From Bacteroidales bacterium (GTDB lineage Bacteria > Bacteroidota > Bacteroidia > Bacteroidales > F082): a stretch of 37,535 nucleotides of DNA. Under the pieces are notes generated by a model. The model saw only the letters and a program-made list of their open reading frames with translations, did no database searches and was not told the DNA's origin. How positions within the stretch are numbered: the first letter of the stretch is position 1; every line of letters begins with the position of its first letter. The position numbers and the translations under genes were made by a program. Shown piece by piece: positions 1 through 7,108 of this stretch. The stretch spans positions 1 to 37,535 of the forward strand of contig JANJXG010000099.1 in the NCBI GenBank assembly GCA_024709145.1. The letters are read 5' to 3'.

Positions 1-240
1 GGTGATGTGATTACTGTGCAACTGGCCGATCTTACAAAGACAATTCAGGTTAAACTAACAGCAACCAACAGGGTTTCTGCTAAACTTGTCGATGGCTTGA
101 TCGCCGACCTTACCCCGGAGGAAGAATATGAAAGGGTCATGTTTTTGAAAGAGTTTAAAGCTGAACGACGTGAACGGGGAACAGGACGTCCGACAAAAAA
201 AGACAGACGGGAAATAGATAACCTGAAAAATTCGGATTAA
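1..240 (+). CDS. S4-domain RNA-binding protein, Hsp15-like (5'-truncated)
   Basis: The frame is open from the first base, so only the C-terminal 79 residues are present and the true start lies outside the window. It opens with GDVITVQ, like the last strand of an S4 RNA-binding fold, followed by a basic tail (ERRERGTGRPTKKDRR). This layout, an S4 domain plus a charged C-terminal extension, is that of Hsp15/HslR. In well-studied bacteria Hsp15 binds stalled 50S subunits carrying peptidyl-tRNA and helps recycle them. The family call rests on the tail and a few S4 residues only, because the conserved N-terminal part is missing. A 44-bp gap separates it from the next gene on the same strand, with no clear terminator between them. 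Confidence 0.7.
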   Translation, partial: GDVITVQLADLTKTIQVKLTATNRVSAKLVDGLIADLTPEEEYERVMFLKEFKAERRERGTGRPTKKDRREIDNLKNSD

Positions 241-284
241 TTAATGCAGGATTGTAATTATTCTTGCGGCTTATACATCACAAT

Positions 285-1313
285 ATGAGACAGATTCACA
301 TATTTATTGCCATTATTTTGCTTGCCGGCTCAACGCTGTCCTGCAACAAGGGAATGAAAAAAGTCAGTTTTCCGGAACGTGGACTGACGGTTGGTTTTTA
401 CAACCTTGAGAATCTATTCGATACCATCAATGACCCTGACATCAACGATGAGGAATTTTTGCCCGGCTCTCAGGTAAAATGGAATACGGAAAAATACACA
501 AAAAAACTCGACAATATGTCGCGGGTTATTGCCGGTATGGACCCTGGTTCCTGGCCCCATTTGCTGGGTCTTGCTGAAATTGAAAATGAAACTGTTCTCA
601 ACGACCTCATTGAAAACGAGTTAATTAAAGCTGCCGGCTATCGGGTTGTTCATGTAGCCGGCCAGGATCCACGTGGCATAGAAGTGGCAGCTATTTACAG
701 AGCTGATTATTTTAAACCAATAAATATCAAATCTTTATCCCCAGTAATCGAAGGAGTAACTTATCGGCATATCCTTTATATCAAAGGTTTGGTCATGAAC
801 CGTGATACCATCCATTTTTTCGTTAATCACTGGACTTCGCGCTTCGGAGGCCTTGATGAAACCAAAGCTGCCCGTAATGGAACTGCCCGGTTTGTAAAGC
901 ATTTTACTGATTCGCTCCTCACCGTCAATAACACAAATCAACTGATTCTTGTAGGCGATTTCAACGATAACCCAAAGGATGAGAGCATGGTTAAGCATTT
1001 GAATGCCAAACCACTGATGAATGATGTTGAACATCCTTCACTGATTAATCTGGCGTTCAACAGTCATAAGGCAGGCAATGGAACCTTGTATTATAAAGGA
1101 TGGGATTTCTTTGATCAGGTGATTGTTTCATCTTCCTTGATCGAAGGTGGTAAATTGTTGACATCCGATATCGAAATTGTTAAGCACGATTGGATGCTTT
1201 TTAAGCCAAATCAAGGTGAAGCACGACCCAACCGAACCATGTCAGGCGGCAGATATTATGGCGGTTTCAGCGACCATTTGCCGGTTCTCATCCGTTTGCG
1301 ACAAGCAAAATAA
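285..1313 (+). CDS. Exported endonuclease/exonuclease/phosphatase-family lipoprotein
   Basis: The 342-residue product begins with a short basic start and a hydrophobic stretch ending in STLSC, a lipobox, so it is probably a lipoprotein exported across the inner membrane. The mature part carries endonuclease/exonuclease/phosphatase-fold (DNase I-like) motifs: FYNLENLFD near the N-terminus, an AEIEN metal-ligand segment, VNHWTSR, GDFNDNP and a terminal FSDHLPV containing the catalytic Asp-His pair. Family members cleave phosphodiester or phosphomonoester bonds with a divalent metal. Exported Bacteroidota forms are usually annotated only as endonuclease, and the substrate is unknown. The open frame extends upstream to a TTG at 264, but the ATG at 285 puts the signal peptide directly at the N-terminus and is preferred. 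Confidence 0.85.
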   Translation: MRQIHIFIAIILLAGSTLSCNKGMKKVSFPERGLTVGFYNLENLFDTINDPDINDEEFLPGSQVKWNTEKYTKKLDNMSRVIAGMDPGSWPHLLGLAEIENETVLNDLIENELIKAAGYRVVHVAGQDPRGIEVAAIYRADYFKPINIKSLSPVIEGVTYRHILYIKGLVMNRDTIHFFVNHWTSRFGGLDETKAARNGTARFVKHFTDSLLTVNNTNQLILVGDFNDNPKDESMVKHLNAKPLMNDVEHPSLINLAFNSHKAGNGTLYYKGWDFFDQVIVSSSLIEGGKLLTSDIEIVKHDWMLFKPNQGEARPNRTMSGGRYYGGFSDHLPVLIRLRQAK

Positions 1314-1389
1314 GCTGGAATTTCTAATCGACACATCCATGGAGGTTTCAACGCAATTTGTAACTTCGCAATCGCTTTTACCTTAAAAA

Positions 1390-2052
1390 ATGAACAGTAT
1401 CCGTGTAGCATTCATCGATGAGCATCCCATTGTTAGTGAAGGATTGGCTTCACTCATCTCTGATGTGCCTGACATTGAAATTGTGCTGCATGCAACAGAT
1501 GCCGAACAAGCTGCACAGCGCCTATACCAGACTCCAGCCCATATTGCCATCCTTGTTTTGTACAAGCCAGATCCTGATGATGCCGCTGCCATTGCTTTTT
1601 TGACCGGCAAGCATCCACGCTGTAATATACTGGTGTTGAGCATGTTTAAGATTGAAAACCTTATTTTCCGGATGATTAAGGCAGGGGCCAAAGGACATCT
1701 CACCAGCGAAACAAACAGAAGTGAAATGTTAGAAGCCATCTATTCTCTGAGAAATGGATACGACTTTTACGCCAAAACCATTACCAATATGATTCTGGCA
1801 AATTACCTAGCTGACAATGAAGAAACAGAGGCACGGAATGAAAGAGAAAAGAACCTGTCGACACGCGAGCTGGAAGTCTTGAAACTTTTTGCCCAAAGCC
1901 ATACCAACAAAGAAATTGCCGACAGACTTTTTATCTCTGTTCGTACAGTGGAATCACATAAAAATAACATCATGCGGAAAATAAATCTACGTACGTCAGT
2001 CGATATGGTCAAGTTTGCCATCAGAAACAATATGATAGATTTGTACTCGTAA
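1390..2052 (+). CDS. LuxR/NarL-type response regulator with degenerate receiver
   Basis: A 220-residue two-domain regulator. Residues 1-125 form a receiver-like domain: D10/E11 of the acidic pocket (FIDEHP) and the GAKGHL lysine are kept, but the position of the phospho-accepting Asp is Val56 (ILVLYKP). Residues 150-210 are a LuxR/NarL helix-turn-helix (STRELEVLKLFA, TNKEIADRLFISVRTVESHKNNI), which binds DNA as a dimer. Loss of the Asp implies it is not switched by ordinary aspartyl phosphorylation; it may be constitutive, ligand-controlled or controlled by partner binding. No histidine kinase is adjacent. The nearest in the window, at 24.6-27.5 kb, carries its own intact receiver. It lies 76 bp after the endonuclease gene on the same strand and is followed 27 bp later by the ThiS-like gene. 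Confidence 0.9.
   Translation: MNSIRVAFIDEHPIVSEGLASLISDVPDIEIVLHATDAEQAAQRLYQTPAHIAILVLYKPDPDDAAAIAFLTGKHPRCNILVLSMFKIENLIFRMIKAGAKGHLTSETNRSEMLEAIYSLRNGYDFYAKTITNMILANYLADNEETEARNEREKNLSTRELEVLKLFAQSHTNKEIADRLFISVRTVESHKNNIMRKINLRTSVDMVKFAIRNNMIDLYS
2014..2043 (+). promoter_or_regulatory. Candidate Bacteroidota promoter inside the regulator's 3' end
   Basis: TTTG at 2014-2017 and TAGATTTG at 2036-2043 are separated by 18 bp, close to the Bacteroidota primary-sigma pattern of a -33 TTTG and a -7 TAnnTTTG. Transcription would start near 2050 and give the ThiS-like gene at 2080 a leader of about 30 nt. The site lies inside the coding sequence of the preceding regulator, so chance occurrence is possible. 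Confidence 0.4.
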
Positions 2053-2079
2053 CAGGCCTAACCAGAAACACTTCAACGC

Positions 2080-2283
2080 ATGAGAATATTGTTAAACAAC
2101 CGGGAGGAAATAATTGAAGCAGAACAGCTTACGATGAATGAGCTCATTCAGCTGAAGCGATTTACTTTCAGATTGCTTGTGACAAAGGTGAACGACAGGC
2201 TTGTAAAAAGAGAGGATCGGGATCAGATCTTGGTGAAAGATGGCGACAAGGTGGAAATCATGCACCTGATCTCCGGCGGTTAA
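2080..2283 (+). CDS. thiS: ThiS-like sulfur-carrier protein
   Basis: The 67-residue protein has the length and beta-grasp pattern of ThiS/MoaD sulfur carriers and ends in Gly-Gly (HLISGG), the tail that is adenylated and thiocarboxylated to carry sulfur. In ThiS that sulfur goes to thiazole synthase ThiG in thiamine synthesis. KVNDRLVKREDRDQILVKDGD fits the ThiS core (a VNG-like segment, then the GD before the last strand). No thiF, thiG, thiE, thiC or thiH is nearby; the flanking genes are a LuxR regulator and an FtsE-like ATPase. It is therefore either a dispersed thiamine gene or a carrier for another sulfur pathway such as a MoaD-like role. The fold call is firm, the thiamine role is not. 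Confidence 0.75.
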   Translation: MRILLNNREEIIEAEQLTMNELIQLKRFTFRLLVTKVNDRLVKREDRDQILVKDGDKVEIMHLISGG

Positions 2284-2312
2284 ACATATTTTTTTCAAGT
2301 TATTTTGTAAAT

Positions 2313-2999
2313 ATGACAGCAGAACCCATTATACAGCTTCGGAGTCTTTCGGTTTTTCAGCGCAAAAATTTGGTGCTGTCAAATGTTAACCTTACCATTC
2401 ACAAAGGTGAATTCGCTTACCTGATCGGCAAAACCGGCAGTGGCAAATCAAGTCTGCTCAAGACATTGTATGCCGAGCTTCCTGTGCTTGAGGGAGAAGC
2501 AAGTGTTGCCGGTTTTAACTTAAAACAGTTGAAACAACAGGATGTGCCTTTTCTACGCCGTAGACTCGGGATTGTTTTCCAGGATTTTCAGCTTCTTGAA
2601 GATCGGACTGTTCATGAGAATCTCCTTTTTGTGTTAAAGGCAACATCCTGGAAAGACAAAAAACTCATGGATCAGCGCATTCATGAAGTGCTATTGCAGG
2701 TCGACCTGGTTTCGCGAAGCTTCAAAATGCCGCATCAATTGTCGGGTGGCGAACAACAACGGGTAGCCATTGCCCGGGCACTTCTTAACAATCCGGAGGT
2801 TATTCTGGCCGATGAGCCAACAGGTAACCTCGATCCGGAAACATCCAACGGCATTATGCGCTTACTGATGACAATCAGCGAAAACGGGCAGGCGGTTATC
2901 ATGGCAACGCATAACTACAACCTGATCAATAAGTTTCCGGCAAGAATCATTAAATGTGAAGAAGGAACCCTGGTTGTATCAGCCAATCAGTTCGATTAG
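2313..2999 (+). CDS. ftsE: ABC transporter ATPase, FtsE-like
   Basis: A 228-residue ABC ATPase with every motif intact: Walker A GKTGSGKS (residues 39-46), a Q-loop (VFQDFQLL), signature LSGGEQQ, Walker [12 protein letters not shown] and an H-loop histidine (ATHN). Size and sequence are closest to FtsE, which with the membrane protein FtsX couples ATP hydrolysis to activation of peptidoglycan hydrolases at the division site. No FtsX-like permease is adjacent, a usual arrangement in Bacteroidota where ftsE and ftsX are unlinked. A LolD/MacB-type export ATPase is the main alternative. The last 21 bp overlap the 3' end of the converging glycosyltransferase gene. The start lies 29 bp after the ThiS-like gene, so the two may be cotranscribed. 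Confidence 0.75.
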   Translation: MTAEPIIQLRSLSVFQRKNLVLSNVNLTIHKGEFAYLIGKTGSGKSSLLKTLYAELPVLEGEASVAGFNLKQLKQQDVPFLRRRLGIVFQDFQLLEDRTVHENLLFVLKATSWKDKKLMDQRIHEVLLQVDLVSRSFKMPHQLSGGEQQRVAIARALLNNPEVILADEPTGNLDPETSNGIMRLLMTISENGQAVIMATHNYNLINKFPARIIKCEEGTLVVSANQFD

Positions 3000-4106
3000 C
3001 AAATCAACGTTTTGCCCGTTGTGGTAAAGGATCTCAAGTTTTTTTCGACGCCTTTCTATCTCGCTCTTGCTAAAACTGCGTTTCATGAGTTTTTTGATTT
3101 GCATCTTAAACGAAGATGCGTCATTGGCTAAAATACACAATTCATCCAGGGCGCTACCACTGAGCATTTTATCATTCACGAGGCAGAATCTTCCGTTGTA
3201 TAAGGTGTTAAGCAGCTTGAGTTTAAGGCCCGTAGCCTGAAAAGTTAGTGAAACGTTGATATGTGCATGATAGATCAGATGCAGCAATTCTTCATCGGTA
3301 GGATTCGCAAAAAGCCGGATATGCGGATAGGCTTCAACAAGCTTAACAAGTGCAGGTGGCGGGTTTAGTCCGGCAATGAAGAATGGAATGTTGAGTTGAC
3401 TAAAAACCTCTTCAACGAGAAACCTGACAGCGGTTTTGTTTTCGGCTACCGAAAGATTTCCATGATAAAGTACATAATCACCCCTGCCTACCAACGATTT
3501 CACTGCCCGATGCGGGTGAAAGGCAGGAATGAAAGTTACATGCTCATAGTGAGATGCAAAATAGCGTTCATCCTTTTTTGAAATGGCAACGATGTGACTT
3601 GCTCTTTGTAAAACATTTTCAAAACGCTTTAATTTTTTTGCCTCATTGTGGTAGTAATACTTTTTGAAGATGTCGGTTTCAACCTGAGCCAGATGATGGT
3701 AGTATTCGTGCTCGATGTTGTGTGTTCTGACGATGATGTTACGTCCGGAAAAACGTAAATCATTCATTAGTAAACAGGTATGCAATCCTTCGAGCAAAAT
3801 CGGATGTTGATCTTTAAGCAGGTTTTCGATCAGGTCAGCCGAATTTCGTGAACTAACGATGTAAGGAAGATTGGTGAAAAGGTTCTTTTTTGAGAGGTCA
3901 CGTTTATAATATTTTACGCTTGCACAATATTCGTTCAGCGCTGTGGCTTCTTCCCGACCATATTCAAAAGCATGCAAATGAATTCGAATACCTTTGGCAG
4001 ATAATGCTTTGACCTTGTAAAAAACATCGATCACCCCGCCATAATTGGCAGGCCATGGCACATCAAAAGATACGATGTGAAGATGTTTTTCAGTTGAATT
4101 TTGCAT
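2979..4106 (-). CDS. Glycosyltransferase, GT4-like (GT-B fold)
   Basis: This 375-residue protein resembles family-4 retaining glycosyltransferases. The N-terminal half starts HLHIVSFDVPWPANYGGVIDVFYK, a glycine-rich acceptor-side loop, followed by VRTHNIEHEYYHHLA. The C-terminal half has VLYHGNLSVAENKTAVRFL and a GLKLKLLNTLYNG segment in the region that holds the EX7E motif, here degenerate (AT before GLKLKLL). The usual second Glu is not evident, so donor specificity or even activity is uncertain. The frame continues upstream of the chosen ATG, but that segment is the upstream gene in another frame. The first 17 bp overlap the upstream glycosyltransferase, suggesting coupled translation and a shared role in a surface glycan. 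No transport or polymerase genes are nearby to name the glycan. Confidence 0.75.
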   Translation of the reverse strand: MQNSTEKHLHIVSFDVPWPANYGGVIDVFYKVKALSAKGIRIHLHAFEYGREEATALNEYCASVKYYKRDLSKKNLFTNLPYIVSSRNSADLIENLLKDQHPILLEGLHTCLLMNDLRFSGRNIIVRTHNIEHEYYHHLAQVETDIFKKYYYHNEAKKLKRFENVLQRASHIVAISKKDERYFASHYEHVTFIPAFHPHRAVKSLVGRGDYVLYHGNLSVAENKTAVRFLVEEVFSQLNIPFFIAGLNPPPALVKLVEAYPHIRLFANPTDEELLHLIYHAHINVSLTFQATGLKLKLLNTLYNGRFCLVNDKMLSGSALDELCILANDASSFKMQIKKLMKRSFSKSEIERRRKKLEILYHNGQNVDLLIELIG

Positions 4107-5250
4107 AAATCTCCAACAATATTTTTTCCTCGTTTTCCCAACACAGCGATTCAGCTGCTGCAAGGCACTGGGTCTTCCATTCAGCCATCCTTTTTTCATC
4201 GCCTAACATTGACATAGCAGTACGGGCGATTTCAGCGGGTTCATGATTGACAATGCATAAACCTGTTTGGTATGTATCAAGGATTTTTTTTATTTCGGGC
4301 AGCGGACTTGCAAGCACAGGTATGCCGGCATGAATGTAGTCAAACAATTTGTTTGGCAGGCTAAATCTGTAGTTGAGGTTGGTGTCTTTGTCAAGGGATA
4401 AGCCGATATCAGCCAGTCGGGTATGTTGCATCATGGTGAAATAAGGCATTTTAGGAAGAAAAAGTACGCGATCTGCGAGCCCCAGATTCTGAACTTTTTG
4501 CTTCAAAAACGCAACAACATCTCCATCGCCAAGAAATAGCAATACACAATCAGACAGCAAGGTCATGGCTTCGACCATTTCTTCAGCACCACGATGCATA
4601 TTGATTCCGGCACCCTGAAAGATGAGCAGCTTTTTGTTTTCAGGAAGCCCAAGCTCTTTTCTTGTGATTTCCGACTGAGGAGTAAAGCGGGGCGGAATGT
4701 TGCGCACCACATGCACCTGAAGCTTGTATTCCTGCCTGAAAAGATGTGCAATCGATTCATTTACAGTGATCATTTGATCAAGACGGGGCACGACAAAACT
4801 TTCTATCCTTTTCCAGATCCACTGCACAAAGGGTCGGTTGATGAGCTCCGGAGTTTGTGTAAAATATTCGTGACTATCAAACAGCAAGGGTTTATTACGC
4901 ACTTTGGAAACAAGATAATTTGGAAGAAGCGTATCAAGATCGTTTGACAAAAGCAGGTTATTGTGCTTAAAAAGCAGGAAAAGCAGCAATCTGATATTGA
5001 ACTCGATATAAAAAAAAGGCCCTTTTGAAAAAATCAACCGCATCCGCTTACAGTTGTATGAGCGTGGAAGGAGGGGAGCGCTCGATTTCAGTTCCCGGCC
5101 GACTAAAAGCACTTCATAGCCCGACTTTTGCAAAGCCAAACAAGCTTTGTGTACGCGCTGATCAGTGGAAAGATCATTGATGACGGAAACGATGGCTTTT
5201 TTCAAGTAGATGTTTGCGATAACAATAATATGATGTTTTATAAAACTCAA
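4090..5250 (-). CDS. Glycosyltransferase, GT4-like
   Basis: A 386-residue GT-B glycosyltransferase. Conserved pieces are IVSVINDLSTDQRVHKACLAL near the N-terminus, SNDLDTLLPNYLVSK and LLFDSHEYFTQTPEL in the acceptor domain, LLIFQGAGINMHRGAEEMVEAM at the start of the nucleotide-sugar domain, and FSLPNKLFDYIHAGIPVLAS, where the EX7E region normally lies. Such enzymes transfer a sugar from a nucleotide donor to a lipid- or glycan-linked acceptor at the cytoplasmic face of the membrane. The ATG at 5250 gives 15 residues before the conserved LKKAIVSVI; a TTG at 5205 would start exactly there, so the N-terminus is uncertain. It is divergent from murB across about 58 bp and overlaps the next glycosyltransferase by 17 bp. 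Confidence 0.85.
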   Translation of the reverse strand: MSFIKHHIIVIANIYLKKAIVSVINDLSTDQRVHKACLALQKSGYEVLLVGRELKSSAPLLPRSYNCKRMRLIFSKGPFFYIEFNIRLLLFLLFKHNNLLLSNDLDTLLPNYLVSKVRNKPLLFDSHEYFTQTPELINRPFVQWIWKRIESFVVPRLDQMITVNESIAHLFRQEYKLQVHVVRNIPPRFTPQSEITRKELGLPENKKLLIFQGAGINMHRGAEEMVEAMTLLSDCVLLFLGDGDVVAFLKQKVQNLGLADRVLFLPKMPYFTMMQHTRLADIGLSLDKDTNLNYRFSLPNKLFDYIHAGIPVLASPLPEIKKILDTYQTGLCIVNHEPAEIARTAMSMLGDEKRMAEWKTQCLAAAESLCWENEEKILLEIYAKFN

Positions 5251-5253
5251 AAG

Positions 5254-5286
5254 TTGCAGGCAATATTGTCGAATAGCCTATCTTTG
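5254..5286 (+). promoter_or_regulatory. Candidate promoter of murB
   Basis: TATCTTTG at 5279-5286 matches the -7 element TAnnTTTG, with TTG at 5254-5256 22 bp upstream, slightly wide for a -33 element. The predicted start near 5293 leaves a leader of about 16 nt before the murB ATG at 5309. The site lies in the intergenic gap to the divergent glycosyltransferase. Confidence 0.55.
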
Positions 5287-5308
5287 GCAAAATTTTTAGC
5301 TGGCTGGG

Positions 5309-6322
5309 ATGCGCCGCAATTTTACGCTTAAAACCTTTAATACCTTCGGCCTCGATGTGATGGCTGCTTATGTCGTAACGGTAAATGACCTGAGTGATAT
5401 TGAGCGGTTGCGCAAATCAGGTTATTGGCAACTCGATAAGAAAATGATCCTTGGAGGCGGTAGTAATTGTCTCTTTCTGGATGATTATTACGAGGGAATT
5501 GTGCTTTTGATGAACAATAAAGGGGTCAGCATTCAGGATTATGACGCCGATTTTGTTAAGGTAAGCGTCGCCGCCGGAGAAGATTGGACGCCCTTTGTGC
5601 AAAGGATGGTTGCTGCCGGTTACGGTGGGATTGAAAACTTAACATTGATTCCGGGTAAAGTGGGTGCCTCCCCCATGCAAAACATTGGGGCCTATGGCGT
5701 TGAAATCAAAGATGTGTTTCTGCGACTTCAGGCTTTCGATTTGGAGAATGGTAAACTTGTTGATTTTGAAGCTGCTGACTGTGAGTTTGGATATAGATCG
5801 AGTGTTTTTAAGACAACACTCAAAGGTAAGTTTGTCATTCTTTCTGTAGATTTTCTGCTTCATAAACATCCTCAAGCCAATTTTCAGTATGGATCCATCC
5901 GCGAGGAGCTCAGCAGACTGGGAGTAAGCCAACCTGAAATTGTTGATGTTAGCGTGGCAATCACTAATATACGCAGAAGTAAGCTTCCTGATCCGTTGCA
6001 GTTGGGCAATGCCGGCAGTTTCTTTAAAAATCCAGTGGTTCATCGACTTGTTTTTGATGACCTCAAACGTGAGTTCCCCGACATAGTCGGCTATCCCGAA
6101 AAGACAAACACCGTAAAACTAGCCGCCGCCTGGCTTATCGAAAAGGCAGGGTGGAAAGGCAGAAGAGTCGGTGATGTTGGCGTTCATAAAAATCAAGCTC
6201 TTGTGATTGTTAATTATGGTGGTGCTACAGGAAGAGATATCTTTAGCTTTGCAATGGAGATTCAGCAATCAGTCCGCGAGACCTTTGGCATTCACCTCGA
6301 GCCTGAAGTAAATATCATTTGA
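5309..6322 (+). CDS. murB: UDP-N-acetylenolpyruvoylglucosamine reductase
   Basis: MurB reduces UDP-GlcNAc-enolpyruvate to UDP-MurNAc with NADPH and bound FAD, the second committed step of peptidoglycan synthesis, in the cytosol. The 337-residue product has the type I architecture. The N-terminus NFTLKTFNTFGLD is followed by the FAD-binding segments LGGGSNCLF (48-56) and LIPGKVGASPMQNIGAYG (113-130). Catalytic residues can be placed on all three expected motifs: Arg163 in YRSSVFK, Ser237 in GNAGSFFKNP and Glu333 in LEPEVN. Length and spacing match the E. coli enzyme closely. The gene stands alone, outside a dcw cell-wall cluster, and has its own promoter candidate 23 bp upstream. Confidence 0.97.
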   Translation: MRRNFTLKTFNTFGLDVMAAYVVTVNDLSDIERLRKSGYWQLDKKMILGGGSNCLFLDDYYEGIVLLMNNKGVSIQDYDADFVKVSVAAGEDWTPFVQRMVAAGYGGIENLTLIPGKVGASPMQNIGAYGVEIKDVFLRLQAFDLENGKLVDFEAADCEFGYRSSVFKTTLKGKFVILSVDFLLHKHPQANFQYGSIREELSRLGVSQPEIVDVSVAITNIRRSKLPDPLQLGNAGSFFKNPVVHRLVFDDLKREFPDIVGYPEKTNTVKLAAAWLIEKAGWKGRRVGDVGVHKNQALVIVNYGGATGRDIFSFAMEIQQSVRETFGIHLEPEVNII

Positions 6323-6436
6323 ACCTTTGGTAGTAAATCAGTTTGGGTTAACATCTGCCTTTTCATCCTTTTTTTAACCTCGAGAATAAAACAATACCAA
6401 ATTATTTTACCTTCGCCTGAATTATTCATAAACAAG

Positions 6437-6757
6437 GTGGAATACAAGCGTTTCATTCGATTTGTTACCCGAAATTTTGAAGCCTGGATTTGGCTGGGCG
6501 CCTTGATTTCTATTGCGTTTCTTTCACCTGAGTCAACTCAAACAACCTTGTGTGTCTGGCACCATTTGGGCGTCGAATCATGTCCGGGCTGTGGACTGGG
6601 TCATTCGATGTCGGCAGCCTTTAACGGTCAGTTTTTAAAGTCGTGGGAGCTTCATCCCCTTGGCATGGCTGCCATTGTGATTTTAACCTTCAGAATTGCA
6701 AAGATTTTTATAGAGTATCGACAGTTTGTTTTATTTAATTCCAAAGAAAATGCATAA
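6437..6757 (+). CDS. DUF2752 membrane protein
   Basis: A 106-residue protein with two likely membrane helices (about 17-31 and 77-93) flanking the family hallmark CPGCG (within VESCPGCGLGHSMSAAF) and a following WELHPLG. DUF2752 proteins are small inner-membrane proteins of unknown biochemical role; the CxxC could be redox-active or bind metal, which is inference. The start is GTG at 6437, since no ATG precedes the conserved part. The stop overlaps the next gene's ATG by 8 bp, so the two are probably cotranslated. The 114-bp gap after murB holds T-rich sequence but no clear hairpin. TACCTTCG near 6411 is a one-mismatch -7 box. Confidence 0.8.
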   Translation: MEYKRFIRFVTRNFEAWIWLGALISIAFLSPESTQTTLCVWHHLGVESCPGCGLGHSMSAAFNGQFLKSWELHPLGMAAIVILTFRIAKIFIEYRQFVLFNSKENA

Positions 6758-7103
6758 AATTTATGAGTTAATGCCTGATATTCAAGGCGAAGAGATGTTG
6801 TTGCTTCAGAAGCTTACACAAGATTACAGCGAAGAATCCCTGCGAAGTTTTGCGGCTATTTACAGGGCACGACGCAAAGATCCGATGCTCATTCTTTTGC
6901 TCACCTTGCTGGGTTTATTGGGTGTTGCCGGTGTTCATCGCATCTTGCTGAACCAGATTGGCATGGGAATCCTGTACTTCTTTACCGGAGGTTTGTGCCT
7001 GATAGGTACCATTGTTGATGCCGTAAACTATCAAAATCTAAGTCTGAATTACAACAGACAGATGGCCATGGAGGTCCATCACCTGTTGAATGTTGGGAAA
7101 TAG
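6750..7103 (+). CDS. TM2-domain membrane protein
   Basis: A 117-residue protein. Residues 1-45 are a hydrophilic, partly helical N-terminus. The remainder is a TM2 domain: two hydrophobic helices (PMLILLLTLLGLLGVAGVHR and GILYFFTGGLCLIGTIVDAV) joined by a short turn containing a GVHRILL-type motif that corresponds to the family's GxHRFYLG. TM2 proteins are widespread and functionally uncharacterised. The ATG at 6750 overlaps the DUF2752 stop by 8 bp; an upstream TTG at 6726 would add residues that are already coding in the other frame. The 3' end lies 5 bp from the converging pyrD stop, with no visible terminator in between. Confidence 0.8.
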   Translation: MHKIYELMPDIQGEEMLLLQKLTQDYSEESLRSFAAIYRARRKDPMLILLLTLLGLLGVAGVHRILLNQIGMGILYFFTGGLCLIGTIVDAVNYQNLSLNYNRQMAMEVHHLLNVGK

Positions 7104-7108
7104 ACTTT

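Noticed and set aside
2044-2079. TPP riboswitch upstream of the ThiS-like gene
   Set aside because: The gap after the regulator is only 27 bp, far too short for the element, and no conserved THI-box sequence is visible.
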